Positions 22,302 to 33,037 of a stretch of DNA of 64,000 nt are shown one piece after another. The stretch is from Larix kaempferi. Its lineage: Eukaryota > Streptophyta > Pinopsida > Pinales > Pinaceae. Position 1 is the first letter of the stretch, and each line of letters opens with the position of its first letter. Made by a program: the position numbers and the translations under genes. A model generated the notes under the pieces. The model worked only from the letters and a program-made list of their open reading frames with translations. It ran no database searches and was not told the origin of the DNA. The stretch lies in contig BSBM01000602.1 of assembly GCA_027924585.1 (NCBI GenBank), forward strand, positions 5,021,501-5,085,500, in the 5' to 3' direction.

Positions 22302-25300
22302 ATGCTTCTTCTAGTCCTGTGAGATAGCCTTTACCACTAGTGGATTTCCCATCCAACCGGTTCTTTGTCTTACATGACGACATAAACTTTTACAATCCTT
22401 GTAGAACTTGCAACCCAGCCTTATGAAAAAACTTCCATAACTCAGCCATCATTCCTCCAACTGATTTTCTGATCTTTAGAGTTTAGGCTTTGATACTGTT
22501 GTCCGCCAGATTGCACACCAGCAGCGGAAATCTTTCGAAAGTTGTCTCCCTCACTGGAAAGTGGGGAGAGGTGTGGCCTTGGGGGCAAGCAATGAGCCAG
22601 GTACTATCACCTGAATCCCAGCTCCTCCGTTTAGGCTAACTCCTAACGAAGCCAAGGGGGGTAGTTCCTACAAAGAGTTTCACTAAGGCTCTTATGTTTT
22701 AAAGTTTTTTGGTGAAGTGATGTGGATGGGTGTTGTTTAGGAGTTTATTGTGACGATACCAATTTACGAACGAGATAAACACAAGATAATAATGCAATCC
22801 ACGTTGCTAAATGAGATAACAAGATTACAGTATTCCTCAAGACTTGATAATCAGATAAAGCATTCACAATATGAAAAATAAACACAAGGACAAATGGTCC
22901 TGATCAAGATATAAGTTTTAAACAACCAGTGCCTTATGGAGTCAAAGAAAAGATGTGATGCTAAATGTGTGGGTCTTGAAAGGTACTGTTCGTGAGATCG
23001 TTATGAAAATTATTTTGGTAAATTGTAAATTTTAGTGGTCTTTGATTATTAGGCTAAGAAACAAGGATATCAAAAGAGTTACACCAAACGGGAAAAATAC
23101 TGGCAACCTCTTAGATGATAGGTCGGGAGCACCCAGATTCAGAGGATAGGTGTCCAATGTTTAAACCGCCCTCGAGTCTGACAGTGGATTCCTGGCACCA
23201 CCTGTTTCAGGAAGCAACCTCAGTATTAAATGCCGGTTTGGATTGGGGTAAAGTTTTAATTGGGTTATCACTTGTAAACTTAGCAGATTCAACACCTTTC
23301 TGAGTACTAGCCCAACCTTTTTAGGTTGGAAGAGCATACGGGTGTTGAACAATCGACCAAAGTAAATTAATTAAAGGGGATTGTGAGTTGAAGTATTTTA
23401 TTAATTAAGAGCACCATTCAACTCTCCGATAGAGAGCGCTCTTGACTTAGTCTTAAGACCAAAGTTCAAGAGACTTTTCTAATCTAATATGCCTAATGCA
23501 AAGGGAAAATGCAAGTCTAAAAATGCTCTCCGACAGAGAGTGCTCTTGACTTGGATTTGGCCAAGTTCAAGAGGCTTTGTTTATTTTATTGAAAGTAAGA
23601 GCAGTTGTGAAAGTAAACCATGTGATAGCTCACAAGATATAAAAGACGATTAGCATGCTACTTGCAAAATGAAATTTAAAAAAATGACTTAGTGTTCTAC
23701 CAAACAAATTTACTCTAAGGTGGGATCTTCCTCCAAACAAGGTTGATCACTAGAACCGCTAGTCCTTGAGAACTTTCCAGCTAGCTGAAATTTCGACCAA
23801 GGAAGCTAACGGGGAAAGAGGAGTAACCACAAAGTTATGTGGTCCTGCCCTTGGGATAAAATCCCAAGGATACTACCTCAAGTCAAAACTTGGAAGAGAA
23901 ATAGTGAAATAAAAGACTAATCTAAAGCATGAAATGAAAGATCTAACTTGACAAACACAACACTCTTCCCCAAATGGGGAAGAAAACCAAAAGATGGAAG
24001 ATTCCTCCACTTAACTTCTTATTAAACTTTTACAGATGCCTTTGGGATTTAAGCCCTTGAAAGGTCTTTTGGAAAAGAAATGAACTTGGAACAATTATGA
24101 AAGAAGCTTTATCAATAGCTTTTACAAAAGGAGATTGATGACTTTGTTTTGGTTTCAAATACTTTGGGTTCAACTTCTTCTTGTTTTTTGTCTTCTTTGC
24201 CCTTCTCTTGCTCTTTGCTCTTCAAAACTTGTTTTCCTTAACTCTCTTCTTTTTCAAATACCTACAAGCACTCCATTACACTCAAACCATATACCCATTA
24301 GACATTAGTAAATAAAATAATGAAAACTTGAAACTAGCTAAGTATAAAATTGAAAAAATGAAACCTAGATTGTAGAAAGCATGAGATTTCAACTTGAAAA
24401 TGTTAATATGGAAAAACGGACCAGCGAACAAAAGATGCCTAAAAAATGCTAGAAATGAGATCTAAAACATAAATTTTTTGAAATATTTTTATGAAAAAAT
24501 TCTATCTTTCAAAAGGAAATAAAACTTTAAGCAAATGCAAGCTATGCTTAATGTAAAAAACGAGATCTAAAATGCTCTAATACTTAACTTTTCAATGCAT
24601 GAGATTTATTAATAAAGTGAAATCTAATTATTAAAGAGACTAACTCTAACAATGTGAAGCAAACTAAGAATGAATCTAACTAATACTAACTTAAGCAAAT
24701 CGTTTTGTTGTTGTGTGTGTTTTAGGGCTCTTTTAAGGATGGACGAGAGGAGCCTTGAAGACAAAAGCGAATGGAGGATGAAATGAAGACAATCAAATGG
24801 AAGAGGAGAAAAAGGGCAAAAACGAATGGGTGAATGAGAGAAAGGGCAAAACGAAAGGGTGAATGAGAGAAAGGGCAAAACGAATGGGTGAATGAGGCTA
24901 GTCTAATGGAGATGGGCTTGAAGAGATAAGCTTAAGGACAAGTAACCAAGAGTTGTTTTGAAAAGTTTGTTGATGGAGGAAGAGGCCAAAGCTCTTTTAC
25001 AGTGTTTCTTCTTTTAAGATGAGAAGATCCTTTGGGAACCTGCAAGAAAAAATGAGTAGGCAATAATATTCATTGGTAAATGAAAACTAGCTTGATCTCC
25101 AAGCCACTTTCCACCCTGGAGCACCCCTGCAAAACCCTTGATCTCAAGCATACAAAACCGAACAAGCCATTTCTAAGTAATGTTAGAATATAGATTGAAA
25201 ATTGAAATGCATAAAAGAGAGACAAGGTGAGAGAGGTATCACCAAGACAATGCGAAATAGACCCCAAGTACTCTTGCAATGGACCTCCAAAGTCACTTCT

Positions 25301-25390
25301 TATATTAAAACTTCAAACAAATGTTACAATAGTATTTTGGTAGAGTGTTCATGCTCAAAATCTCCATGAGGAATAGAGCCCAAATGGCTT

Positions 25391-25400
25391 CTTTATATAG
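25391..25400 (-). promoter_or_regulatory. LTR-B TATA box, minus strand
   Basis: On the minus strand the context is TTTGCTATATAAAGAAGCC. It lies about 150 bp downstream of the second U3 palindrome (25549-25590), matching the plus-strand copy. Confidence 0.5.
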
Positions 25401-25548
25401 CAAAGGTTACATACCAAATACCTAAGTTGAACTGGCTTTGAGAAGAGAGCCAAAAGCACTAAACACTAGTTCGATTTCCAATCACAACTCAATCAATACC
25501 AAGCTTGGAGCTAATCCACCAAACAAACTCGAGTTCATGGTCCATGTG

Positions 25549-25590
25549 GATGGGGAGGTGGCCTCCACCTAGGCAAGGTGCCCCCCATCC
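25549..25590. promoter_or_regulatory. Conserved LTR-B U3 palindrome (TATA-proximal)
   Basis: GGATGGGG and CCCCATCC form outer arms around AGGTGG-CCT-CCACCT and AGGCAAGGTGCC. It is the same module as at 2621-2661, on the opposite strand. Confidence 0.55.
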
Positions 25591-25733
25591 TCTTCTTGGA
25601 ATAATCAACATCCAATATATGAATGCCACATGTAGAACTCGCACTCCAATAGAGAAAGACGTGAGCTAGCATGGAGATGGCGTGAGCTTTATGTAGGTGC
25701 TTGGAGTTTAACCACCAATCATGGTAGTTGAGA

Positions 25734-25770
25734 GTGGGAGGTGGTCTCCACCTAGGCAAGGCGCCCCCAC
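25734..25770. promoter_or_regulatory. Conserved LTR-B U3 palindrome (distal)
   Basis: GTGGG...CCCAC arms surround AGGTGGTCTCCACCT and AGGCAAGGCGCC. It corresponds to the module at 2254-2290. Confidence 0.55.
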
Positions 25771-26740
25771 TCCCATTAAATGCAACTCCAAACCAACCAA
25801 ATTCCATTTAATAACCACTCCACATCACCCAATTCGAGTTTGCATGCATGGAGGGCGAATTAGCTTGGAGAGATTTGCTTGTGTTGACTGTACACTTGAT
25901 TGAATGTTGACTGAGATGATTGGAATCTTCATAAATGCTGAGTGCCATGTCAATTAGCCTTTTATTTTAATCTTTTTGGATTATTTTGGAGAGATTTGGA
26001 TTATCTCCAAAATAATCATTTTTATTATTTTAATTAATAATTTTTCTGTAACTGGGTTTTTTGAGAAATTATTAATTATGAGGCCTAATTGACATCCGAA
26101 ACTTAGGATAAACTGGTCCGGGGATCATGAATGATTTTTGGCTCAAGTCTGGAGCCTTCAATCATCAAATTCGGATCCCGGATGACTGACATATTACAAA
26201 TTGAAATTTCTCCATTTAAACTGTAGAGAAATTTATTAAAATTTAAAAAATAATTAAAAAACCCAAAATCGGAAGACCCGGTAAATTTTTTTTGAAAATT
26301 TTTCTGAGGGTCCTAGAGACTTAGGACATGACCAAAACCTATTCTAATAATGTCTAGTAGGCTTATATGCATTAGTTGGACTCTAATAACCCCCCATGGC
26401 TAAAATTTTCAAAATCGGGCATTCCAGCTTTGGAGGAAGCGGGAGAAAACCTCATCGATTATAGCTCGGCAAAGTATAATTGACAAGGGAAAAAACTCCC
26501 TGGAATACCTTAGTTGCTTAATCAAGTCATGGGGAACCGAGACACTCAGAATCCTACTAGCACACTTCATTTCAAACCCCATGGGGCCATGGTCATATCG
26601 ACTAAAAACAAAAACCGGCTAGCCAAAATTGGCTAACTGCTACAATCTGAAACCCAGATACTCTGGAAGTGAAAACTGATGTGTTCCAACACTGGCGGCT
26701 CAATAAGGTTTCAACTATTTGTACAAAATAGGTGATAACA

Positions 26741-26747
26741 GATACCA
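26741..26747 (-). promoter_or_regulatory. copia primer-binding site, split by LTR insertion
   Basis: On the minus strand, TGGTATC directly follows the copia LTR end (...TTAACA). It continues as AAAGCCT on the far side of the LTR-B insertion (complement of about 22486-22496). Together they resemble TGGTATCAGAGC, the plant copia site that pairs with the 3' end of initiator methionine tRNA. Confidence 0.75.
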
Positions 26748-27275
26748 TGTTAATTTTTAATAATTAGATCTGATTGCAATTTATTCATTGATTTTTATAC
26801 CCAGATTTATAATGCATATAAAAACTGAATAAAAAATTACAACACATTGATTACTAATGCACAACGGAATAAAAATAAACAGTATCATACATAGCACAAG
26901 ATATACCCTGGAAACTCCAATCCCTTGGGAAAACCAACAACAGATTGTCTTTATTATTTTGTGATTCATAGAAATGCTCCAACACCTGCATTCAACCAAA
27001 GATAGACTCAAGACCTCACTCTCTAACTGTGGCTCAAACCCTCAATCATTGAAGACAACTCCAGCTTGAGAGAATCCTTCTCTCCAAAGCCTCTTAGAGA
27101 ATCCCTCTCTAAGATTTGATCACTTAATGATCAACCTTCCTCAATACGTGTCACTAACTCTCCCTCAGACTCTTTTATAACATTCACTTTATTTCAATGC
27201 CATGGTCTCAATACCATGGGATGTCCACCCAATACCATGGGCCCTCCAATACCATGGGCTAATTGACCTTTTACA
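26748..27275 (-). mobile_element. copia 5' LTR of the 20.5-22.5 kb element
   Basis: In plus orientation the segment starts TGTTAATTTTTAATAATTAG and ends near CCTTTTACA. It directly abuts the primer-binding site, which fixes its 3' end on the minus strand. The outer end is chosen because it gives TG...CA; it could be tens of bases off. It contains GGGTATATCTTGTG-type sequence and a short AATACCATGGG repeat at 27199-27260. Confidence 0.65.
27199..27260. repeat. AATACCATGGG short repeat
   Basis: Three to four spaced units of (C)AATACCATGGG, each holding the palindrome CCATGG, lie in the U3 end of the copia LTR. Confidence 0.75.
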
Positions 27276-27370
27276 TAAAGTATTATAAAGTTTTACTTTT
27301 TACAAAGAGAGTTACGATTTGAGGATACTTCCATGTGCTAGACACAAGCCAACGTAGAAGCACCTATCCT
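27276..27370 (-). other. Short flank between copia LTR and LTR-C
   Basis: The last bases (ATCCT, 27366-27370) are the left TSD of the LTR-C insertion. Removing LTR-C makes this stretch contiguous with the copia RT fragment at 31039-31252. No coding motif can be identified in it. Confidence 0.5.
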
Positions 27371-28249
27371 TGTTGGACACACCGAGCACACTGAGAGGGG
27401 GGGTGAACAATGTGTATAGCTTTTTATTACTTTTTCAACTTTAACAATCATCAACAGCTTATTCAATACATCATTCATTAATGCATTATCACATTATATC
27501 ATCAACATTTTTAACAATTACAGCTCATCATATCATCATCACATAGGAACCATAGCAAAACACAGTACACAAGATTTTTACGTGGAAACCCAAGTCCTGG
27601 TGGAAAAACAACGAAAGCCTTATAATAATAATTTGCCAGCAACAACTGAAAGGAGGCAACAATCCCCTTTGTTACAAAGACTTCAATTCTCCAGCTACAA
27701 CTGGAAGGGGGCTACAACCCCCTGGTTTACAGGTTACAACCTGAAGGAAGCCTTAGCTCCCTAGATTTCCTTGCCTCGTCCTACCACCCTGATATGAAGA
27801 TAGATATTGAACTACTGAACTACAAACTGCATTGATCCCGCGGACCTGCTATCCAACACCTGTACCACACTGCACAGTCTGTACCACACTGCACAACCAC
27901 TGGCACTGCTCATCAACTGTCCACTGACCACTGCACCATAACTATGCAACACTGCTCGTCAACCTGTGCAATCTAGTTGTACCAATCAAGTTGTTGTTCA
28001 CATCATCTGATTCAGTCAATCTGACTTTAACCAACTGTATACGAGACTCAGTCCACCTGAATCAAACCAACTGCTCATACAACTCAGCTAATCTGAGTCA
28101 GACGAAATGCACATGTAGTAGCCTGTGCTAATCCTGCTCAACTGAACCAACATATACCAAGTTGCTTGTGTACCTGAGATAAGCAAGGTTAGTACAACCA
28201 CAACTAACTTATGCAATCATGCTCAACATAACCACCCTCAAAACTCAAC

Positions 28250-29250
28250 AAACAACTTAGTCAAGCAAACCTTGACAGACAACATCAACCAACAACTTCA
28301 AATAAGAAGATGGTCAACCAACAAACCCTAAGATAGACTTAATCAATCAACTCACAAATCAAACTCTACATTAACCAAGAAGATGGACAGTCTGAATCAA
28401 TCAAAACAACGAGTCTCAGTTACTTGACTATTCTCAGTCAACCAACTTTATACAACTTGTTAAGTCAATCATTTCTTAGCACTTGTCACACCACTAATTT
28501 CAAGATTCATGACTTGCTAATCAAGTCAAGCCAACACCAAGTCAAATCATCAACTTGCCAATCTTACTTAGATAAGCGACTCAAAGTCAACCGTCAAGGT
28601 TAAAAGGTCTTTTAATTTCATTCAACAAATCAAGAACAGGTCTAGATCAAGTAACTTATTAAATCAATCTTTCAGTCAATGCAACAACAGTCAATACTTG
28701 TCAAATCAAATCAAGTTAAAACAAAAGTATATCAACCAAGAAACAACCAACATACCAAACATCTTAAGTCAACGCCTTCATTCAATTTGCTAGACTAGAC
28801 CAACTTTAGGTAACATGCAACTGTCATACTTTATCAATCAACTTACAATACTGTAGCAAACCAAAAGAATGTTGACTATTTGCAGCCAACTAGGTCAACT
28901 GCTTAAGGTTAAATGCTTTGGTTTTTACAAGATGTACAATACTTATCAAGCCTAGTCTACAAGGTAATCAGTCACAATTACAATCAACTTGTTAAGAAAT
29001 GCAATAGGGTCAAAATAAACTTGTCAACTACAAGTCCTAATTTGTCAGAGCTTATCAGCCTTATTTAACAGAATCAATTTCTACATGTAACATGTCATGT
29101 CACTTTACTGTCAATCTCTTGATAGCTCATCAAAACAGTCAACTTATCAGGTCAAAAGAAAGACTAGCCACATTAACTTAATGCTAACACCTTCATTTCA
29201 AGGAGGAATATCTCAGTAACCAGCAATATACAAGGTTAACATAGCTGTAA
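28250..29250. repeat. CAA/GTCAA-rich low-complexity stretch
   Basis: About 1 kb is dominated by overlapping CAAC, TCAA and GTCAA words with no fixed period. It lies downstream of the LTR-C TATA box on the minus strand, so it would be in the transcribed leader. No ORF is supported there. Confidence 0.6.
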
Positions 29251-29316
29251 GAAAGACTTGCCTTTTCTGTACTTATGCCTGAACCAGATCCAAATTTTTA
29301 GAGAACAGAGGTACTG

Positions 29317-29535
29317 TAGCAGCCCGAAATTTACAGAGACAGTCTGAAATTCTACAGGGGCAGCCTGAATTTTACAGGAGGCAGACAGTTCGGATTTTTG
29401 AAGGAGGCAGCCTGAAAATTATGGAGAGACAGGCCGAAATTGCAGAACTGAGGCAGTCCGAAATCAGAGAGGAAAGATGCCTGAAAATTGCAGATGTATG
29501 TCCCTGTTTTACCACAGTAGCCCGAAAATTACAGA
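29317..29535. repeat. ~20-30-bp degenerate minisatellite
   Basis: About nine units of a (G)CAG(C/T)C(C/T)GAAATT(A/T)CAGAGG-like sequence lie just inside the predicted LTR-C transcript start on the minus strand. Spacing varies between units. Confidence 0.7.
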
Positions 29536-29594
29536 GGTCGAAGTTCAGAGCTTAGTGCATCCTTTTTTTGTGTGTTTTTGAATGTGTAGACACG

Positions 29595-29608
29595 CATATA
29601 AATATAGG
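29595..29608 (-). promoter_or_regulatory. LTR-C TATA box, minus-strand copy
   Basis: On the minus strand the sequence reads CCTATATTTATATG, followed by a GTGTCTACACATTC leader. The position relative to the LTR end matches the plus-strand fragment. Confidence 0.5.
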
Positions 29609-29773
29609 TTGTGGAGGGAATAAATTTTGGGCTGGCCGACCTACTATAAAAATTACTACTATAAAAATTAAATTTTAAATAAATTTTCTTCCTTTGACTG
29701 GACCGACTTCACAAGTGCCCTTTTGTGGTTGTATTTCATTAAATTTTAATTTGAATTATGGCCAACAATGCTA

Positions 29774-29775
<2 letters not shown>

Positions 29776-29827
<52 letters not shown>
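29776..29827. repeat. (AT)26 microsatellite
   Basis: An uninterrupted AT dinucleotide run of about 52 bp lies in the U3 of the LTR-C copy. Confidence 0.95.
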
Positions 29828-29831
<4 letters not shown>

Positions 29832-31038
29832 TTATTTAATTAATACTCATTCTTTGGGACTGGGCTGACTTTAGCTTCATATAAGTGCCATGGATTCCAT
29901 TGAGACAAGATAAGGGTTGCATCAATTTATACATGGACTTCAATGTGGGTCCTATCAAATTCTAGGGTTCCAAGAGCATCATAAGGGCTGCTTACAAGAC
30001 TATCATATAATATTTAATCGAGATATTTTTCATGGACATCAAGCCCATCATTAAATGGTAGCATGGACTTTAAATTTAATTTTACCTTCCAATTTTTTAT
30101 GCTATGGGTCAACTTTCAATGGTCTTCTTTTTATGGCCTTAAGGGTTAACAAGTGTCCAAATTTTAAGGGTTACATAAATTCCATGGGCACCATTACAAT
30201 GTACACCACAACCAAGAGTTGCATGAGCTTCATCACAAGGGCTTCATGCACAATTTTTAAATGTCATCAAGTGATAGCATCAAACCACCAAGTGTGTGGG
30301 TCCAAGAACTTCAAAAACTAACAAAAAGGATATTTAGAATGGGTCATTTCTCAAGGACAAGGGCTTCACCATCACGTGGGGGCACAAGTCAAAAGATGAG
30401 GGTTTAAGGACTAATCAAGGTATCATCATATGACATCAAAGGCATCATTAGTGCTTTAAGGGCATGCATGCCATATTGTCAAACCACCATACATTATAGG
30501 GTCATTAAGTATATCGTTTTAAATGACCATAGAATGGGTCATTTCTACCTATCAAGGATAAGGACTTGACCTAGGACATCATCTAAAGTAGTGGCTTTAA
30601 CATTGTTCATTAGGGGCATTCCAACAAGAGCATCTACACCCTTTTGTGCTTAAGACCAACTTGTGGGCTTTCATTATGGGTTCAAGGGGCTTCAGGATCC
30701 AGAATACCACAATCATTCATTAGGCAACCAAACAAGGAACCACAAGTGCAAGTAGCACAAAGACCATCAAGCAAAGGACAACCAAGAGCAAGGATACAAC
30801 AATGGACTCAATGGGACCAAGATACAACCTAGGGGCACTTAACCAATTCAAGGGTAGCCAGGGCTTTTGCCATTGTCCCAAGGCCTCCAAGGGCTTGGAC
30901 AAAGTCAAAAGGTCTCCTCTTGACACAAACAATCACAAACCAAACACTAACCCTCAGGGGCTGCACAAGGGGCACCAAGACTCAACTGTTGGCATCAATG
31001 ACTAGGCACTGTTGGCATCAATGACAACTTAATCAACA

Positions 31039-31252
31039 ATCCTTGCTACAAACTTCAACACACCTTTTCCTTTGATATACAGGTTAAGATCACAGTCATT
31101 TCCCTTGAAATCTCTTAATTGAAGATAGTTATTAATCTTTTCATACCATGCTCGAGGGGCTTGCTTTAATCCATACAAAGCCTTCACTAATTTACATACC
31201 TACTTTTCTTCTCCTTCTACTACAATTCCTTCAGGCTACTTGATATGCACTT
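31039..31252 (-). pseudogene. copia RT fragment (KALYGLKQAPRAWYEKI block)
   Basis: The minus strand gives a VHIK*PEG block, then VCKLVKALYGLKQAPRAWYEKI and a DLNLYIKGKG tail, which is copia RT between motif A and the YVDD motif. Stops occur near 31235 and 31200. It is continuous with 36617-37250 once the LTR-B at 31253-36616 and one TSD copy are removed, since ARS is followed directly by VHIK. Its other end is cut by the LTR-C insertion. Confidence 0.9.
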
Positions 31253-32210
31253 TGTTGTCCTCCAAACTGCACACCAGCAGCAGAAACCTTTTGAAAGCTG
31301 TCTCCCTTACTGGAAAGTGGGGAGAGGTGTGGCCTTGGGGGCAAGCAATGAGCCAGGTACTGTCACATGAATCCCAGCTCCTCCGTTTAGGCAAACTCCT
31401 AACGAAGCCAAGGGGGGTAGTCCCTAAAAAAGAGTTGTCTAAGGCTCTTTGTGTATTTTAGTGTTTTTTGATGTAGTGATGCGGATGGGTGTTGTTTAGG
31501 AGTTTTTTGAAATGAGAGACAATATATAAAGCTTGAAGATAAAACAAGATAACGCAATCCACGTTGCAAACACAAGATGAAAGATACATTTGGACAATAA
31601 GCAGATCACTTCACATAAATATAAGCAGATACTCCAATATTGATATTTAAGCAAACATAATATAAGATGAAGGACCAGTGCCTTATGGAGTCAAAAAATT
31701 AAATGTGAGCTGTGAAAACTTGGTACAAGTGCTTGAATTGAAAGTTTGTGAGAACGTTATGCAGCTTATCTTGGTAAATTCAAAGTTTTAGTTGTCTTGA
31801 TTATTAGGATAAGACCAAAGGTATCAAAAGATGGTGGAACCTTGCCCAAGAAAAATACTGGCAACCCTAAGTGACCTGTCGGAAGCACCCAGATTCAAAA
31901 AGGATAGGTGTCCAATGTTTGAACCGCCCCTGAGTCTAACAGTGGATTCCCGGCGCCACCTCTCGTGGGAAGAACAGTATTTTGCCTTGGTTGAGGTTTT
32001 GGGTAAAGATTTTAATTAAGTTATCGATCGTAAATTATCAAGTCTTCCACCTTTCTGAGTACTAGCCCAACCGTTTCCGGTTGGCAGAGCATACGGGTGT
32101 AGGACAAACCAAGATAAATTAATTAGGGGGTGTATGAGTGAAATTTTTTATTATTAAGAAACCTTGTTCAACTCTCCGACAGAGAGCGCTCTTGACTCGG
32201 TCTTATGACC

Positions 32211-33037
32211 CAATGTTATCGGAACCGGACCGGTCATCGAACCGGCGAAGCCCAAAATGTGAACCGGACCGGAAACCGGACCGGAACCGGCAAAAAACCG
32301 GGTAAAAAACCGGCCGACTAAAAAATACATAAAATATTCATATTTTGTAAAAAAAAACTGATGAAGACTGTTCATATGAACTGTCAGTACTAGAAGATCT
32401 GGGTACAGCATGTTGCCTGGGTGAGGTTGCTCTCTGTTGAGATCTAAATGAGTGGGAAGGTCTTGGATCTCCCTGAGATCTCGTGGATCTAGAAGCTAAT
32501 ATGGAACTGCTCTCTGCCTGCCTCTTGGTGCCTCTGTCTCTGTCTAATTTGTGATCCTAGTGTTTTGGGCTTACATATTGAAGACATGTGCCATCTAATT
32601 TTGTAGAGAGCTCTTGCTCATTAGGCATAGTATATTGACATGGATGGCTTATGATGATTCTCAGCCAGCTATAAATGCATTTGGAGAGTTGTTCTCATTT
32701 CTAAATCTCTTGTATATGCACAATGACAAACAGCATAGTGATTATTCCCTTTCAGATCTGTTAGCAGTGGCATAAAACCAATGTTCCACGGAGTTTCCGG
32801 GACGGGGGAGCTATCCAAAATTAGATGGCACATTCAGCAGGGTACGGACCGGCCGGTTCCGTACGGAACCGGTCAAAACCGGCCGGTTCAGCCGGTTCTG
32901 ACCGGTTCTGTACGGAACCGGCCGGTTTGGAAAATTTTCCGGTTTTCAAATTTTTTTGCCCGGACCGGACCGACCAAGCCTGTGAACCGGTCTGACCGGC
33001 CGGTTTTGCCGGTTCCGGTCCGGTTCCGATAACATTG
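32211..33037. mobile_element. Non-autonomous hAT element with 8-bp TSD
   Basis: Both ends read CAATGTTATCGGAACCGG inward, a perfect terminal inverted repeat of at least 23 bp. TTATGACC flanks both sides (32203-32210 and 33038-33045). An 8-bp TSD with a CA...TG terminus is the hAT signature. The subterminal 100-250 bp are packed with ACCGG/CCGGT words on both sides. No transposase is encoded, so it would depend on a source element. The family resembles the worn copies at 43325-44436 and 57116-60160. Confidence 0.9.

Larger units (their letters stand above)
20521..22496 (-). pseudogene. Ty1/copia pol pseudogene (protease, integrase, start of RT)
   Basis: On the minus strand the order is: a remnant of the gag zinc-knuckle region near 22400; protease with WYIDNGASCHMTG (DNG where DSG is usual); the pre-integrase H/C block LWHRRMAHLHH...CKGCAMGKYAK; integrase core; the linker VYIPALKKIVVRKDVRFGED; and the RT approach NRPPQRFSSYMAL...SIMKNDVW. 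In the integrase, SNICGPM has Asn at the first catalytic Asp, while KKDNEG and QNGVSERKK keep the other two. Stops and a frameshift lie between about 21040 and 21380. Most of gag is deleted, since the primer-binding site is only ~190 bp upstream of the protease. Confidence 0.9.
22497..26740 (-). mobile_element. Solo LTR-B inserted in a copia primer-binding site
   Basis: On the minus strand the unit starts TGTTATCACCTATTTTGTAC and ends GGCGGACAACA, 4244 bp in all. GATAC flanks both sides (22492-22496 and 26741-26745), a perfect 5-bp TSD. Inside are the paired U3 palindromes (25734-25770 and 25549-25590), a TATA box at 25391-25400 and the paired CTCTCCGA(T/C)AGAGAG blocks. There is no coding region. 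The target GATAC is part of the copia tRNA-primer site GATACCA. Confidence 0.9.
27371..31038 (-). mobile_element. Solo LTR-C with 5-bp TSD
   Basis: On the minus strand it starts TGTTGATTAAGTTGTC and ends GGTGTGTCCAACA, 3668 bp. ATCCT flanks both sides (27366-27370 and 31039-31043). It contains a TATA (29595-29608), an (AT)26 tract, a CAGCCTGAAA-type minisatellite and a long CAA/GTCAA-rich leader, but no coding region. Element type is inferred from the TG...CA ends, the TSD and the U3-R-U5-like order. The parental internal region is not in the window. Confidence 0.85.

Noticed and set aside
30644-31005. Two overlapping plus-strand frames inside LTR-C
   Set aside because: They lie in the U3 of a minus-strand LTR, without motifs; chance frames.
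31960-31990. GGTGGCGCCGGGAATCC inside LTR-B (minus strand) as a primer-binding site resembling the plant Ty3 TGGCGCC site
   Set aside because: It lies ~700 bp inside the unit bounded by the CACTT TSD, and the same position exists in the other solo copies. The match beyond the first seven bases is poor.
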